Shown: positions 43,344 through 54,700, counted from the stretch's first letter. The stretch is 64,000 nt of DNA from Pedobacter sp. ok626 (GCF_900100435.1 NZ_FNEX01000022.1:1-64000), one strand, 5' to 3'. The notes: generated from the letters alone by a model not told the origin. Program-made: numbers and translations.

Positions 43344-44420
43344 CTATCTTACTGCTACCTCCCAAATGTTAACCTTCCTAGACCTCCCTGCTGGCCCTTC
43401 AATATAGAGCGTGACGACATACTTACCCGGATTTTTGTACTGATGTACAGGATTTGGTTCCCCCGAAAAGGTATGGTCGCCGAAATCCCATTTCCAACTG
43501 GTAATCTCCCCTACACTCTCATCTTTAAAAGTGACCTGCCGTCGTTCCATATTGGTTACGATAAAAGACCATTTTGCCTCAAAATTTTTGAGATATTTCT
43601 TATCGAGCGGAAGCAATGTAAAAATCGTACCTAGACTGGAATTACCGTACATCTTATGATTTTTCGACAGGTTCCAAAACCCCTTCTTTGTTCCGTCATT
43701 CACATCATCATAGTCGATTACAGCCCAGGTTAGGCCAATCTTCTTATTGTCGGAAAGACTGGACTCTACAGCCCTTACCGGCCCTTCAGCACCGGCATAA
43801 TCAAATGGTGTGATCCAAAACTCAGCAACGAGTTTGCCAGACTGCCCAGGTTTAAAATCATAAGAGTAGGAAATATTGGCGTAGGGAAGTTCTTTGATCC
43901 ATGACTGGGAGCCCCATACTAAAGCCCAGTCCTTTCCCACAGCCGGTGTAAAAATGTGATAGTTCTGGGCATGTACGCCATGAAAAGCGTAATAAGTATC
44001 CCATCGCGGAAGCGTTTGATTAGGATGCTGTTCCTCAATGAATGGCCCTCCTGATAGATCTCCGTCTATCACAATTTCAAAAATATCGTTGTGTAAACCA
44101 TTCAAACTAAAATCCCAATAATCGTCGTAGGCCTCATAGAGAAAATATAATCTATTAAGGCCCTTTACCCAGGCCACACGAACTTTTACATCGAGATTTT
44201 TAGGATCTGATTTCGGGTATTTACCCGAATCGTCCCAAAGTTGGTCGATACCCACAATGTACTCAGAAGGAAAGGTATCCCAATCCTCAGTCTTCCCATC
44301 AATACGTGGGATCATATTTGCGGGGAACTGGTAAACCTTATATCCCCGGTCTTCCTGCGCAATCCCCCGAACAGAAAACAGGCTAAACGCAATTATGATA
44401 CAAAAATACTTATACCTCAT
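43344..44420 (-). CDS. Secreted CBM9-like and PKD domain protein
   Basis: This 358-residue exported protein (signal peptide FCIIIAFSLFSVRGIAQ) has an N-terminal CBM9/DOMON-like beta-sandwich (IDGKTEDWDTFPSEY, LYFLYEAYDDYWDFS, DIFEIVIDGDLSGG), which binds carbohydrate ends, and a C-terminal PKD domain (DESVGEITSWKWDFGDHTFSGEPNPVHQYKNPGKYVVTLYI). It has no catalytic motif. It likely assists glycan capture on the outer surface or in the periplasm. It begins 3 bases after the stop of a truncated GH106-like frame and is 81 bases from GH105. Confidence 0.75.
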   Translation of the reverse strand: MRYKYFCIIIAFSLFSVRGIAQEDRGYKVYQFPANMIPRIDGKTEDWDTFPSEYIVGIDQLWDDSGKYPKSDPKNLDVKVRVAWVKGLNRLYFLYEAYDDYWDFSLNGLHNDIFEIVIDGDLSGGPFIEEQHPNQTLPRWDTYYAFHGVHAQNYHIFTPAVGKDWALVWGSQSWIKELPYANISYSYDFKPGQSGKLVAEFWITPFDYAGAEGPVRAVESSLSDNKKIGLTWAVIDYDDVNDGTKKGFWNLSKNHKMYGNSSLGTIFTLLPLDKKYLKNFEAKWSFIVTNMERRQVTFKDESVGEITSWKWDFGDHTFSGEPNPVHQYKNPGKYVVTLYIEGPAGRSRKVNIWEVAVR

Positions 44421-44423
44421 ATC

Positions 44424-44951
44424 TTAATCCGTATTGATTTTAGTTATAGCAACCACACTGAACACCGATGTGTCAACCTTGCCCGCAATGGTTTCACCTT
44501 CTTTCAATTGAGCACGGCCAGCTATGACCAGTCTCTGCATCCGAAGGTCAGGACGCTCCCTGCTAAATTTACCACCTGCAAAGCTGCTTGGATATTTACC
44601 TTCGTCGATGATCCATAGACGCATATCGCGTTTTTTAAGTTCTTCTACAATGATTTTTACATTATCGAACCAACCTACCGAAAGATATGGTACGGCCATT
44701 TTGTAAGCCGCTTCCATACTTACTACTCGGATTCCCTGTTTGTGAATTGCATCCAAATCACGAATAACGGATTCGCGTTTGAGCGGACCTTCCAAACCAA
44801 ACGTGACAGTTTCAGTATACTCCGGAGGAGGGCTTTTAAAGCCGGCAACAAGCTTCTCGACCTTAGGTGAAGTCATACACTGCCAGTTCTTTTGAGCGAA
44901 GACTGGCAAGAATAACACTATGATAGAAAATAAAACCAATATTTTTTTCAT
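44424..44951 (-). pseudogene. N-terminal stub of a GH106-type alpha-L-rhamnosidase
   Basis: The 175-codon frame starts with a signal peptide (ILVLFSIIVLFLPVFAQ) and the first part of a large glycosidase of the GH106 kind: FKSPPPEYTE, GLEGPLKRESVIRDLDAIHK, then AVPYLSVGWFDNVKIIVEEL and MRLWIIDEGKYPSSFAGGKF. This DEGxYPSGxAGG stretch is typical of GH106-like enzymes, which are near 1000 residues long. Here the frame stops after VFSVVAITKINTD, so the catalytic barrel and everything further are missing. It sits in line in the operon and may still be translated, but is very unlikely to be an active rhamnosidase. Confidence 0.7.
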
Positions 44952-44982
44952 GCGATTTTTTGTAACATTTTTTATTGCCTAT

Positions 44983-46578
44983 TCAGCTCTGCCCGCGCCG
45001 AGGTACAGGATCGGGCACAGTAGCCGGTGTAGGTTCTTTCTGAACTTTATTTTTGGGAATTGAGCCAACAGGGAAAATAGTGATATCTCTAGATCCTCGT
45101 TGAATAATTACAGGGGTTCCTGCTGGTGATTGTGCTTTAAAGTTGTTCAGTATTAAACCTTTTACATCTTCAAGCATTATGGCCGGCCTGGTCTCCTTTC
45201 CCATGTAGCTCACCTCCACATTATTCATCTCGATGTTTCGCGCATGACGAATGAAGAATCCATACGAAGGCATCACACCAAAGCGTTGAGGTTCCGGATA
45301 GTCTTTCGAATATTCTGGCACAACCGATTGGATCTTCACCAATGGAGAATCAATAGGTCGATAGTAAATCCGGATATTACTCAATTTAATATCCTCTATG
45401 TCATTTCCCGTCAGTCCAGCAATGATCGACGAAAAATGTGAATCTGCGTTATAGGCGACCAAGTTATTGATACTAACCCGGCGCAGTTTTCCAGGGGCTG
45501 TCCCCTCCGGCCCTCGCATGCGTGCACCGAGTCGTAAAAAAATTGGTGAATTCGTAAGATCTTTCATCACAATATTGCTGATTACGACGTCTTCCAACAC
45601 ACCCCCATCTACAGTTTCCAAAGCGAGCCCACGGCAGTATTCGAACAGACAATTATTAATCGTAATATTTCTGAATCCACCATTCGCTTCTGTCCCGAAT
45701 TTAATCCTCCCGGTCGGCCCTTGTTTGTCGGGTACCATACCTGATTCATTTTTCTGATAAGTTCCGTTAATGAACGTGCCATGATCGAATCCACTTACTT
45801 GGCAATTGGCTATTGTCACATTCTCAGTAGCACGTGCAAAACCAAGTGCATAAGAACTTTTCAGACAAATCCCATCATCCCAGGGTGAGTTTACCGTACA
45901 GTTGGAAACTCGAACATTTCGGCAGCAATCAATATCTATCCCATCACGGTTTGTATCGATCTTCAAATTATCGATTGTGAAGTTATCCACACCAGTCGCT
46001 AGGATGCCGAAATGTCCACCGTATAAAATCGTAAAATCTCTCAGAATCACGTTGCGACAAAGCTTTAAAGCGATAGCCTTATTTCCCTGGCCAGGGCGCG
46101 CCACATTTTTAGTAAGCCCTTTTCCATAAATGGTTCCTGGACCAAGGATCGACACATTCACCAGTCCAACACCCCAGATCAGGCTATTATGCCAGTGGCT
46201 GTGACCGAAATCCTGGAACTTATCATGCTCATTGGGTTCCGCAGCATCATAACCATTACCGTCAGAAAGCGGCTCGGCCGCCAAAATGGTCGCTCCTTGG
46301 TCCAGATAAAGGCTAATATTGCTCTTTAGATGAATAGAATACGCAGCATAGGTGCCGGCGGGAAAGTAAACTGTGCCCCCGCCAGTAGCAGCAGCAGCAT
46401 CGATGGCTTTATTGATTGATTCCGTGTCAAGTGTTATACCGTCGCCTTTGGCGCCGAAATCACGAATATTTACACCGTTTTGAAAATGCCCCATGCGGGC
46501 ACGCAATGCAACCGATGAGCACATCAATATTGCTAACAAACACATTCTTATAACTAAATTCATACATTTTCTTTTCAT
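44983..46578 (-). CDS. GH28 polygalacturonase-type glycosidase
   Basis: A 531-residue secreted parallel beta-helix enzyme that hydrolyses galacturonan or rhamnogalacturonan. Family signatures are present: IDTNRDGIDIDCCRNV, SPWDDGICLKSS with the catalytic Asp pair, GFDHGTFINGTYQ, and GRIKFGTEANGG. The N-terminal motif NIRDFGAKGDGITLDTESIN is typical. I choose ATG at 46578 (MKRKCMNLVIRMC); a GTG six bases upstream would overlap the previous stop. The polar C-terminus (PKNKVQKEPTPATVPDPVPR) looks disordered. Endo or exo action cannot be told from sequence. Confidence 0.9.
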   Translation of the reverse strand: MKRKCMNLVIRMCLLAILMCSSVALRARMGHFQNGVNIRDFGAKGDGITLDTESINKAIDAAAATGGGTVYFPAGTYAAYSIHLKSNISLYLDQGATILAAEPLSDGNGYDAAEPNEHDKFQDFGHSHWHNSLIWGVGLVNVSILGPGTIYGKGLTKNVARPGQGNKAIALKLCRNVILRDFTILYGGHFGILATGVDNFTIDNLKIDTNRDGIDIDCCRNVRVSNCTVNSPWDDGICLKSSYALGFARATENVTIANCQVSGFDHGTFINGTYQKNESGMVPDKQGPTGRIKFGTEANGGFRNITINNCLFEYCRGLALETVDGGVLEDVVISNIVMKDLTNSPIFLRLGARMRGPEGTAPGKLRRVSINNLVAYNADSHFSSIIAGLTGNDIEDIKLSNIRIYYRPIDSPLVKIQSVVPEYSKDYPEPQRFGVMPSYGFFIRHARNIEMNNVEVSYMGKETRPAIMLEDVKGLILNNFKAQSPAGTPVIIQRGSRDITIFPVGSIPKNKVQKEPTPATVPDPVPRRGQS

Positions 46579-46583
46579 TTCCA

Positions 46584-47915
46584 CTAATTGCCTTCGGGTT
46601 TTAATGCACCAACCTGAGGGCTAAGTGGCCAGACGAAACTGTCGGGCAAATCAGGTTTCGACGGGTCAAAGTGTCTGAATTTTTCTTTTAAGTATTTCGA
46701 GATTCCCAAATGCTGATCTGTAATACCTGAAGCGACACACCTAGCCAGCATATAGGCCCCATAGGGATTAAAGTGGGTATCATCCTTTAATTCACGGGCG
46801 ACACCCGGAAATGTATTTGCCGGGTAATGCACAAAAGCCTTCAACGATTCTTTGGGGCCCCAGGTCTCATAAAGTACCCGGCTCATTGCATTCAGGTCAA
46901 TGACTGTCACGCCCATCTCTTTACCGCAGCGGCGCATGGCCTCAGGATAGTCTCCTAGTGTGTTGACAATTTTACCCTGGTCATCAAAATTTCTCCGAAG
47001 CATAGAAGTCACCAACACAGGATGTATACCCCGCTTCCTGGCTTCAGCAATGTATTCTTTCAACATAGCGGTATAGCTGGTAAACGGATCAACGAAATTG
47101 ATCCCCGATTTCTGATCATTATGGGCAAATTCAATAAATAGATAATCACCTTTTTTTGCCATACTCCATATTTTATCCAATCTCTTCTCCCGTTGAAAAG
47201 CTTTTAAAGTTTCACCTGATTCTCCGTAATTGGCTACTACCACTTTACCGGGAACAAAAAAAGAAGGGATCATTTGCCCCCAAGCCGCCCAGGGTTCGCG
47301 GACCTGGTCTACGACGGTAGAATTTCCTGCGAGAAAAACTGTAATGGGCTTGGCCGTCTTCTCGATCACTAAACCACAGATTTTGGGATTAGTTCCGTTA
47401 AATTCGAAGGTGAGCTGGTTGTCCCAGTGCAAATAATCTTTTTCACTCTCTTTGATTAACACCTTTTCCTTACCATTAATCACAACCGAGCGTTTATGTA
47501 CGGTAAACTGTTTTGCCACAACCATTTTCTCTGGGGTAGCCAGCTGATGAACCATCAACCTCCTACACTCTACACGAATCGTTTGGGATGAAGTCCCTTC
47601 TTCATCTCCAAGGTAAACGGTGACATTATAGTCTCCATCTGGAATGTCTACCGAAAAATAAAAAGGTTGTTTGGAAGTAATATAATCTGTTCTTAAAATA
47701 TCTTTTCCATGACGGGTAACGCTTACCAATTCTGTTCCGGAAATAAATCCGAAACCCTTTTCTGATGTATACTTGTCTTCTGGCAAAATTTTCAAATATC
47801 CTTTTGCTGGCACACCTTCGCCGAAGTCGAACCGATAATTTACTGGCTGCGCGAGCAAGGAACTCAAGGATAACATGCATAAACTGAAAACACTTATAAA
47901 TTGTCTAATTTTCAT
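46584..47915 (-). CDS. CE12 rhamnogalacturonan acetylesterase
   Basis: A 443-residue secreted SGNH-type esterase that removes acetyl groups from pectin. An N-terminal galactose-binding-like beta-sandwich (NYRFDFGEGVPAKGYLKI) precedes the esterase domain at about residue 185. The SGNH blocks are visible: Ser in FLAGNSTVVDQ, Gly in NYGESGET, Asn in EFAHNDQKS, and Asp and His in KDDTHFNPYGA. Signal peptide: FSLCMLSLSSLLAQ. It is 6 bases downstream of the GH95 gene. Deacetylation would expose the backbone for GH28 and the lyase. Confidence 0.9.
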   Translation of the reverse strand: MKIRQFISVFSLCMLSLSSLLAQPVNYRFDFGEGVPAKGYLKILPEDKYTSEKGFGFISGTELVSVTRHGKDILRTDYITSKQPFYFSVDIPDGDYNVTVYLGDEEGTSSQTIRVECRRLMVHQLATPEKMVVAKQFTVHKRSVVINGKEKVLIKESEKDYLHWDNQLTFEFNGTNPKICGLVIEKTAKPITVFLAGNSTVVDQVREPWAAWGQMIPSFFVPGKVVVANYGESGETLKAFQREKRLDKIWSMAKKGDYLFIEFAHNDQKSGINFVDPFTSYTAMLKEYIAEARKRGIHPVLVTSMLRRNFDDQGKIVNTLGDYPEAMRRCGKEMGVTVIDLNAMSRVLYETWGPKESLKAFVHYPANTFPGVARELKDDTHFNPYGAYMLARCVASGITDQHLGISKYLKEKFRHFDPSKPDLPDSFVWPLSPQVGALKPEGN

Positions 47916-47921
47916 AATTCA

Positions 47922-50264
47922 TTATTTAGCAACGATTTCATAAATTTCCCCTGCTTTTGTGGGAAAAGACAACTCATATTGGGTTTGTCCATTGACAGTA
48001 AGCTCGGTTGCTTTTGCCCGCCCCCCCTTTACCTCGACAGGCAAACCGGTTCTTAGCACGCAATGTATACCCAAAATGGACAGTAAGCGGGCATTCTTTA
48101 GCTGCCCCCCACTCCAATCCATATCAACTTCAAAATCACCCCTAGCCTTTAAACCGCGAATATATCCTTTCTGCCACGCTGATGGTAAAGCCGGAAGCAA
48201 GTGGACTGCTCCTGCATGGCTTTGTAAGAGCATTTCAGAGATTCCCGCAGTCGCCCCAAAATTTCCATCAATTTGAAATGGCGGATGTGTGTCAAACAAG
48301 TTGTACAGGGTAGACTTACGTAATAGGGCCAATATATTCTGATAGGCCGCTTCACCATCCTGCAACCGAGCAAAAAAGTTAATGATCCAAGCCCTGCTCC
48401 ATCCGGTATGGCCCCCTCCGCTTTCCAGTCGTTTATCGATGGTCTTCCTGGCTGCCGCAAACAGCTCCGGGGTATTCGCCGTAATTTCATTACCGGGATG
48501 TAACCCGAATAAATGGGAAATATGGCGATGTCCCGGTTCAGGTTCTTCAAATTCCTCAGTCCATTCCATAATACGACCATCAGATCCAATCCTGGTAGGG
48601 GCTAAATGCTTTAATGCGGCTTCGAGTTTAGTACGGAAGGATTGATCCTTGCCTAATATAATACTTGCCTGAACGGTATTTTTGAGCAAATCTCGGATAA
48701 TCATGTGGTCCATCGTTGGCCCCATGACCATGGTTGCCACACCGTCTTTGGTTCTGAATGTATTTTCTGGAGAGATAGATGGCCCTGATACCAATTGCCT
48801 GGTCTCGGGATTCTCCACCAACCAATCTAAACAAAATTCCGCTGCGTCTTTCATCAGGGGGTAGGCTTTTTGAGCCAAAAAAACTTTGTCTAGGCTAAAC
48901 AAATAATGCTCCCAAAAATGTTGTGCGCTCCAATTGATGCCCATCGGCCACATAGCATACTGGGTCCTGCCACCTGTTTCCGTCTGATGCCAAGCATTAG
49001 TCGTGTAATGGGCAACAATACCTTTCATCCCGTACATCTCCTTGGCCGTCTTTCGCCCGTCGGGCCGCAGATCGCTGATAAACTGAAAAAAGGGGGCCTG
49101 CAATTCCGAAAGGTTCGTTACCTCCGAAAGCCAGTAGTTCATCTGGATGTTGATGTTGATATGATAGTCAGCACCCCAGGGCGGATTTAGACCATCAGCC
49201 CAGATTCCCTGCAAATTTGCAGGCAATCCCCCTGGCCTGGAGCTGCTGATCAGCAGATACCTGCCAAACTGATAATATAGTTTTATCAACTGGGGATCAA
49301 TATTTCCATTTTGCATAGCTGCAACACGAGTGTCAGTCGGGAAATAAACTGCATCAGTTGTTCCTAGGTCCAGATCTACCCTTTTAAAAAATCCCTGGTA
49401 ATCTTTGAGATGTGCCGACAATATCGCTTTATAGTCTTTCGGTTCGACTGCATTAAGCTGTTCCAATGAAAGCACTTCAGGATTTTTACCCCAATAATCA
49501 GTGGCAGCAGTCAATAACAAAACCACCGTATCCGCTTTGTCAACCTGAATGCCAGTTTGACCCGAATACACAGTTCCTCCCTTATTCAAAATCTTCAATC
49601 TTGAATACATAACCACACCGGTGTCATTGCCTACATGCTCGGTCATTTTAACGGTACGCTGGTAATAAGTTATAGCCGCTTTATTTCCAGGTCGCGTCAA
49701 TTTCAAGGAAAAGGTCAATGCCCCGGGCTTACTCGCAGTGAGCCTAACAACCAGAGCTTCATCTGGCTTGGAAGAAAATACCTCCCGCTTGTAAGTAATC
49801 CCTGCAATCTGGAAACTTGTCGTGGCCACGGCAGTTTCCAGATCCAGTTCCCGCTTATAGTTAGTCACTTCTTTTTTCGGTAGATCGAAGTCCATTTGTA
49901 TGTCCCCAAGAGTTTGATAGGAACCGACTGCTTTTTTAACGCCCATCATCCTATCTTGTGCCAGCTTCTGTGCCTCGACATATTTACCTTTAAAAAGCAA
50001 TTGACGAACTATAGGCAAAGTCTCTCTTGAGCGAGCATTTACAAAGTCAACCGGCTGCCCCGACCAGACCGTTTGCTCGTTGAGCTGTAATCGTTCGGTC
50101 GATATTCCACCAAAAACCATAGCTCCCAACCTCCCGTTACCTACCGGCAATGCTTCGTTCCAGGTAGCGGCAGGTTGCCTGAACCAAATAGAAAGGCTAC
50201 TTTCCTGGGCGATCCCCAGGTTTACGCACACTGCCAGCAGTAAAAAACAGATCGTTTTTTTCAT
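47922..50264 (-). CDS. GH95 alpha-L-fucosidase / alpha-L-galactosidase
   Basis: A 780-residue inverting family 95 enzyme. It removes alpha-1,2-linked fucose or, in pectin loci, L-galactose. The order is N-terminal beta-sandwich (WFRQPAATWNEALPVGNGRL, then LNEQTVWSGQPVDF), a linker, the (alpha/alpha)6 barrel (LQGIWADGLNPPWGADYHIN, VSGPSISPENTF, EWTEEFEEPEPGHRHISHLF) and a C-terminal sandwich. I choose ATG at 50264 (MKKTICFLLLAVCVNLGIAQ), two bases after the SusD stop; a TTG six bases earlier overlaps it. First glycosidase gene after SusCD, so probably central to the substrate. A stub of another GH95 lies at 37061-37237. Confidence 0.92.
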   Translation of the reverse strand: MKKTICFLLLAVCVNLGIAQESSLSIWFRQPAATWNEALPVGNGRLGAMVFGGISTERLQLNEQTVWSGQPVDFVNARSRETLPIVRQLLFKGKYVEAQKLAQDRMMGVKKAVGSYQTLGDIQMDFDLPKKEVTNYKRELDLETAVATTSFQIAGITYKREVFSSKPDEALVVRLTASKPGALTFSLKLTRPGNKAAITYYQRTVKMTEHVGNDTGVVMYSRLKILNKGGTVYSGQTGIQVDKADTVVLLLTAATDYWGKNPEVLSLEQLNAVEPKDYKAILSAHLKDYQGFFKRVDLDLGTTDAVYFPTDTRVAAMQNGNIDPQLIKLYYQFGRYLLISSSRPGGLPANLQGIWADGLNPPWGADYHININIQMNYWLSEVTNLSELQAPFFQFISDLRPDGRKTAKEMYGMKGIVAHYTTNAWHQTETGGRTQYAMWPMGINWSAQHFWEHYLFSLDKVFLAQKAYPLMKDAAEFCLDWLVENPETRQLVSGPSISPENTFRTKDGVATMVMGPTMDHMIIRDLLKNTVQASIILGKDQSFRTKLEAALKHLAPTRIGSDGRIMEWTEEFEEPEPGHRHISHLFGLHPGNEITANTPELFAAARKTIDKRLESGGGHTGWSRAWIINFFARLQDGEAAYQNILALLRKSTLYNLFDTHPPFQIDGNFGATAGISEMLLQSHAGAVHLLPALPSAWQKGYIRGLKARGDFEVDMDWSGGQLKNARLLSILGIHCVLRTGLPVEVKGGRAKATELTVNGQTQYELSFPTKAGEIYEIVAK

Positions 50265-50266
50265 GA

Positions 50267-51772
50267 TCAATACAAGGGATTTTGAAGCGACGGATCGTTA
50301 AGAATATTGATCTCTGTTTGCGGAAGCGGCCATAAATAATGTTTATCCAAGAACTTTCTGGTTACCCCGCCTGGGTTGACAATCTGAGTGATTACCTCCT
50401 TGGCAATCTTCCACCGCTTCAGATCAAAATAACGACTGCCCTCCAATGCCAGCTCTACCCTTCGCTCGTGTCGGATTCGTGCTCTCATTTGTATCTGGGT
50501 TAAACCTGCCGGGACATCTGGCATATTTACCCCCGGCCGCTGCCGAACTTTATTAATCGCTGAACGGACACTTTCGTCAGCACCAAAAGCTTCATTCTGA
50601 GCCTCAGCATACATTAACAAGAGATCTGCGTAACGTATGATGACGATATCCTGGTCACTTTGTGTTGGATAACCCGCAGGCGCCTTGGTTTCATCAATAT
50701 ATTTTCTAGGCATAAATCCGGTCCTTATCGTGCCCTCCTGCGCGGGGTTAAAAATGCCGGCAGCACCATACTTCCATGGCATCCCAGGAACATAAACCGT
50801 ATACTTTAAGCGCGGATCCCTGTTATTGTAAGGATTAGCAGGATCTACTGGCTGGCCGTTAAGTGTTTCATATTCACTCACAAGACTCTGAATAGGCTGT
50901 ATCGTGGCAAATTGCGGCCATCCCAACCGGTAGTCTAGGGTATGAAACATATTTGGCAACTGATAACGTGCCGAAAATAGTATTTCCTTATTAGTAGAAC
51001 TGCGCTGGCCGGGTTTCACAAATAATCCCATAAAATCGGAAGAAATGCCAAACTTATTGTCTACACTATTGATAACCAGCGCAGCAGCTGCCGCTGATTC
51101 CGGAAACCTGTCATTATATAACAAAACTTTTGCTTTGAGCGCTATTGCGGCAGCCTTCACTACCCTACCGGTGTAAGCATCATTAGGAAGAATACCTATG
51201 GCAAAATCCAGATCATTCAAAATAACGGAAACAACTTCCACCTTTGTTTTCTTGACTGGCTTTGGAGCAGTAACCCCTTCAGGCTCCAAAGATATGATCA
51301 GTCCGCCATATACCTCGCTGAGCATAAAGTAATAATAAGCCCTTATAAACCGAACTTCTGCCTTATACTGATTGAGCACAGCTTCTGTAAGCGGAGCTTT
51401 ATCTACATTTGCCAAAAAGTAATTGCATACGGCTATCGACCTATAATTACTTATATAATAATCACTTACAATACCACCAGACGTAGATTCTATCTGCCCT
51501 TGTTCTATCGAGTTCCAGACGCCACCGCTGGTAAATGCATCATCGGATATGGAGTCCCACCACATGGTAAATGAACCAAATCCCTCTGCTTGACGACTTA
51601 AATTGCTGTAAACTCCGGCTAACGCCGTTTTTACATCGTCCTCATTCTTCCAGAATATTTCAGTGGAATACTGGGATAGTGGATTTTTATCTAAGAAATC
51701 CTTCTTACATGCTCCAACAAAGGTCATTAAAAGAAGAAGGCAATATAGCTTAAAATGGAAGCTTGTTTTCAT
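50267..51772 (-). CDS. SusD/RagB-type lipoprotein of the pectin locus
   Basis: A 501-residue surface glycan-binding lipoprotein (lipobox FVGAC). It has the N-terminal SusD-like start (KKDFLDKNPLSQYSTEIFWKN), TPR helices (YKAEVRFIRAYYYFMLSEVYG) and the C-terminal RagB part (LLMYAEAQNEAFGADESVRS, RIRHERRVELALEGSRYFDLKRWKI). It pairs with the SusC gene 18 bases upstream and would deliver pectic oligosaccharides. Length is typical. Confidence 0.95.
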   Translation of the reverse strand: MKTSFHFKLYCLLLLMTFVGACKKDFLDKNPLSQYSTEIFWKNEDDVKTALAGVYSNLSRQAEGFGSFTMWWDSISDDAFTSGGVWNSIEQGQIESTSGGIVSDYYISNYRSIAVCNYFLANVDKAPLTEAVLNQYKAEVRFIRAYYYFMLSEVYGGLIISLEPEGVTAPKPVKKTKVEVVSVILNDLDFAIGILPNDAYTGRVVKAAAIALKAKVLLYNDRFPESAAAAALVINSVDNKFGISSDFMGLFVKPGQRSSTNKEILFSARYQLPNMFHTLDYRLGWPQFATIQPIQSLVSEYETLNGQPVDPANPYNNRDPRLKYTVYVPGMPWKYGAAGIFNPAQEGTIRTGFMPRKYIDETKAPAGYPTQSDQDIVIIRYADLLLMYAEAQNEAFGADESVRSAINKVRQRPGVNMPDVPAGLTQIQMRARIRHERRVELALEGSRYFDLKRWKIAKEVITQIVNPGGVTRKFLDKHYLWPLPQTEINILNDPSLQNPLY

Positions 51773-51790
51773 GATTGTTGAGTTAAGTGG

Positions 51791-54700
51791 TTAAAATTTT
51801 ACCCGTGCGCCGAACGTAAAAATTCGGTTCTGTGGATAAGCCGCAAATGTTGAATTCTGTCCGGTAACCGGCGTACGCTCTGGATCGAGGTCTGGATACT
51901 TAGTAAAAACTGCCAAATTATCCCCGGTAAAAAATACCCTTAGATCACTAATACCTGCAACTTTCAGAAAACTCGTAGGTACGTTATATCCAAGGGTGAC
52001 ATTCTTGATTCTGAAAAACGAGGCATCCTGTAAGAAATAGGTAGAAACCGTATTGGTTATTGGTGCATAACCCCATACGTAAAGGGCCGGCAGAGCATTC
52101 GTTTTATTCTCTGGCGTCCATGCGTTCCTCCACCGCTCCGTTGGAGCGGTGCCTTGGGTAAATGGTTCACTTCCCCAGCGCTGAACATATTGTTTCTGCC
52201 CTTCCACTCCGTAAAAGAAAGCAGTCAAATCAAACCGTTTGTAACCAACATTGAGGTTAAACGAATAGTTAAACTTCGCATACGCACCGTCAACTACAGT
52301 ACGGTCATAGGTATCGATAATTCCATCCGGCTGACCGTTTGGCCCACTGATATCTCTAAACTTTAGATCACCGGGTTTTGGATTAAAAGGCTGTTTGGCA
52401 GAACTGTTGATCTCATCCTGTGATTGAAAAATACCATCCCATTGCCAGATATAAAAGGATTTATAAGGTAGTCCTTCACGAATAATCGTCGTTGAATTAG
52501 AGATATCTTCAGCACCGAACTTTAGCAACTTATTATTAACCGCCTGAAACATCCCTCCTAATCCGTAAGTAATGTCACCTATCTTATTGTTGTACTGAAT
52601 ACTCGTTTCCCAGCCCTTGTTCTGTAACACACCACCATTTATCGTAGGCGCATTGACACCGGCATATCCAGCAATTTGTGACACACGAAGAATATCGGAT
52701 GTTCTCTTTTCGAACCAATCAGCCGTAATAGCTAGTTTGTTACTGAACAAATTAAGATCTATTCCCAAATCAAGGATACGCGTAGTTTCCCATTTGATAT
52801 TCCGATCTACCAAGCTAGGCCGTGTCGCCCCGCTGACAACGCTGCCACTATTATCAAGTGGATAAGTTGATGACACATCCAGAATATCCTGGTAAGGATA
52901 TATACCGATATTCTGATTTCCCAGCTTCCCCCATGATGCCCTGAGTTTTAAATCGCTTAACCAAGTCACATTTTGAAGGAACTTTTCCTGCGAAATTCGC
53001 CAGCCACCTGAAAAGGAAGGAAAAAATCCCCACCTGTTACTTTCGTCAAAACGTGAAGAACCGTCATACCGAAAATTCGCCTCCAGTAAATATTTACCTT
53101 TATAGTCATACCCTACGCGTCCGTAGTACGATAATAAACTAAACTCCGTCGCCGTCCCATTCACCGTTTGGCCATCAGCACCACCACCTGCCAGTTCCCT
53201 TATTTCATTACCGATAAACCCTCTTCTAAAACCAGTAAGAAATTCTGTGCGGTTGTATTCTGCCTGCGTTCCGGCTAATCCGTTCACAGAATGATTGCCA
53301 AAAGTTTTATTATAGGTAAGTTGGGTGTAGATCAGCGGATTGATCCGGTTATTATCGCTTATAGTTAATCCGTTTGCTCCGACATCCAGGTTTCCAGTGA
53401 ACTGGTTGGAATAGTAATCGTAAGTCGGTACAACAGGCCTAAAATCATTCGTTTTGGCAAAACCGTAAGTCAATCCACCACGCGTATCCCAAACCAATGC
53501 GTCAGTCAATTTCACCTTTAAAAACACGCTTCCAATTAGATCCAGAGGCTTCTCATTTGCCACTACATATTGTGCAACCGCTTCTGGATTTTTATTGTGA
53601 AAAATACCTGTAGGATCTGATTTGTTGGTGTTGGTCAGCTTACCCGAACCGTCAGAGGTAAAGGGCCCATACATCGGAGCTTGAGTAAGAGCACCGATGT
53701 ACTGCTCTGCACCACCCTGCCGCGGATACCTTCTGTCGCCAATGGTAATATTCATATTGGTTCCGAAAGATATATGCTTGTTTACAGCAGAATTCAATCC
53801 TGCCTGAAAAGTGTATTTGGTATACTCGAATCCCTTCATCGTACCGGGTTGGTCGATATAGCCTAATCCTATATTATATGTAGTACCACCAGCTCCTCCA
53901 CTTGCACTTAAATAATGGTTCTGTGAAACGACAGTAGTTAACAAATTCTTCTGCCAGTCATAGTTTACATATTTCGGATCAGTGGGATTACGATAGAGCG
54001 CAATATAATCTGCGGGATAACTTGTTGACAATCCAGAATGCTGGGCCGCCTTATTATACATCTCCATATATTCCACCGAGTTTGTAACTAGGTTTATCGT
54101 CCTGGAGGCAGAAGTAATGCCTGCATTATAGCTATACTCAAGTTTAAACTTACCTTCAGCCCCCTTTTTGGTTGTCACCAGGATGACACCATTCGCCGCT
54201 CTTACCCCGTATATAGAGGCAGATGCTGCATCTTTCAGCACCGAAATGGACTCAATATCGTTGGCGTTCACATTACTCAAGCTCCCCGGTATACCGTCAA
54301 TAATTACAAAAGGCTCATTGCCGGCTGCACTGAAAGTACCGCTACCTCTGATTTTCAACGAAACCCCCTCATTCCCAGGCTCGCCCGAATTTTCGACGAC
54401 AGACAAACCGGGAAGCTTACCTTGTAATAATGACGCAGGGTTAGTTACTACCCTTTTATTTAAATCAGCACCAGACACCGTGGCAACCGATCCTGTCAAG
54501 TTCACTTTCTTTTTGGTGCCGTAGCCTACTACTATTACGTCGGAAAGCTGCGGAGGAGATTCCTTTAAAGAAATCGATACTGAAATTCGATTATTAAGAG
54601 GATACTCAACGGTTTCAAATCCGACATAGCTTATGATTAGTACAGCCTCTGGAAGTGCTGCAATTGAGAATTTACCATTGATATCGGTGGAGACTTTGGA

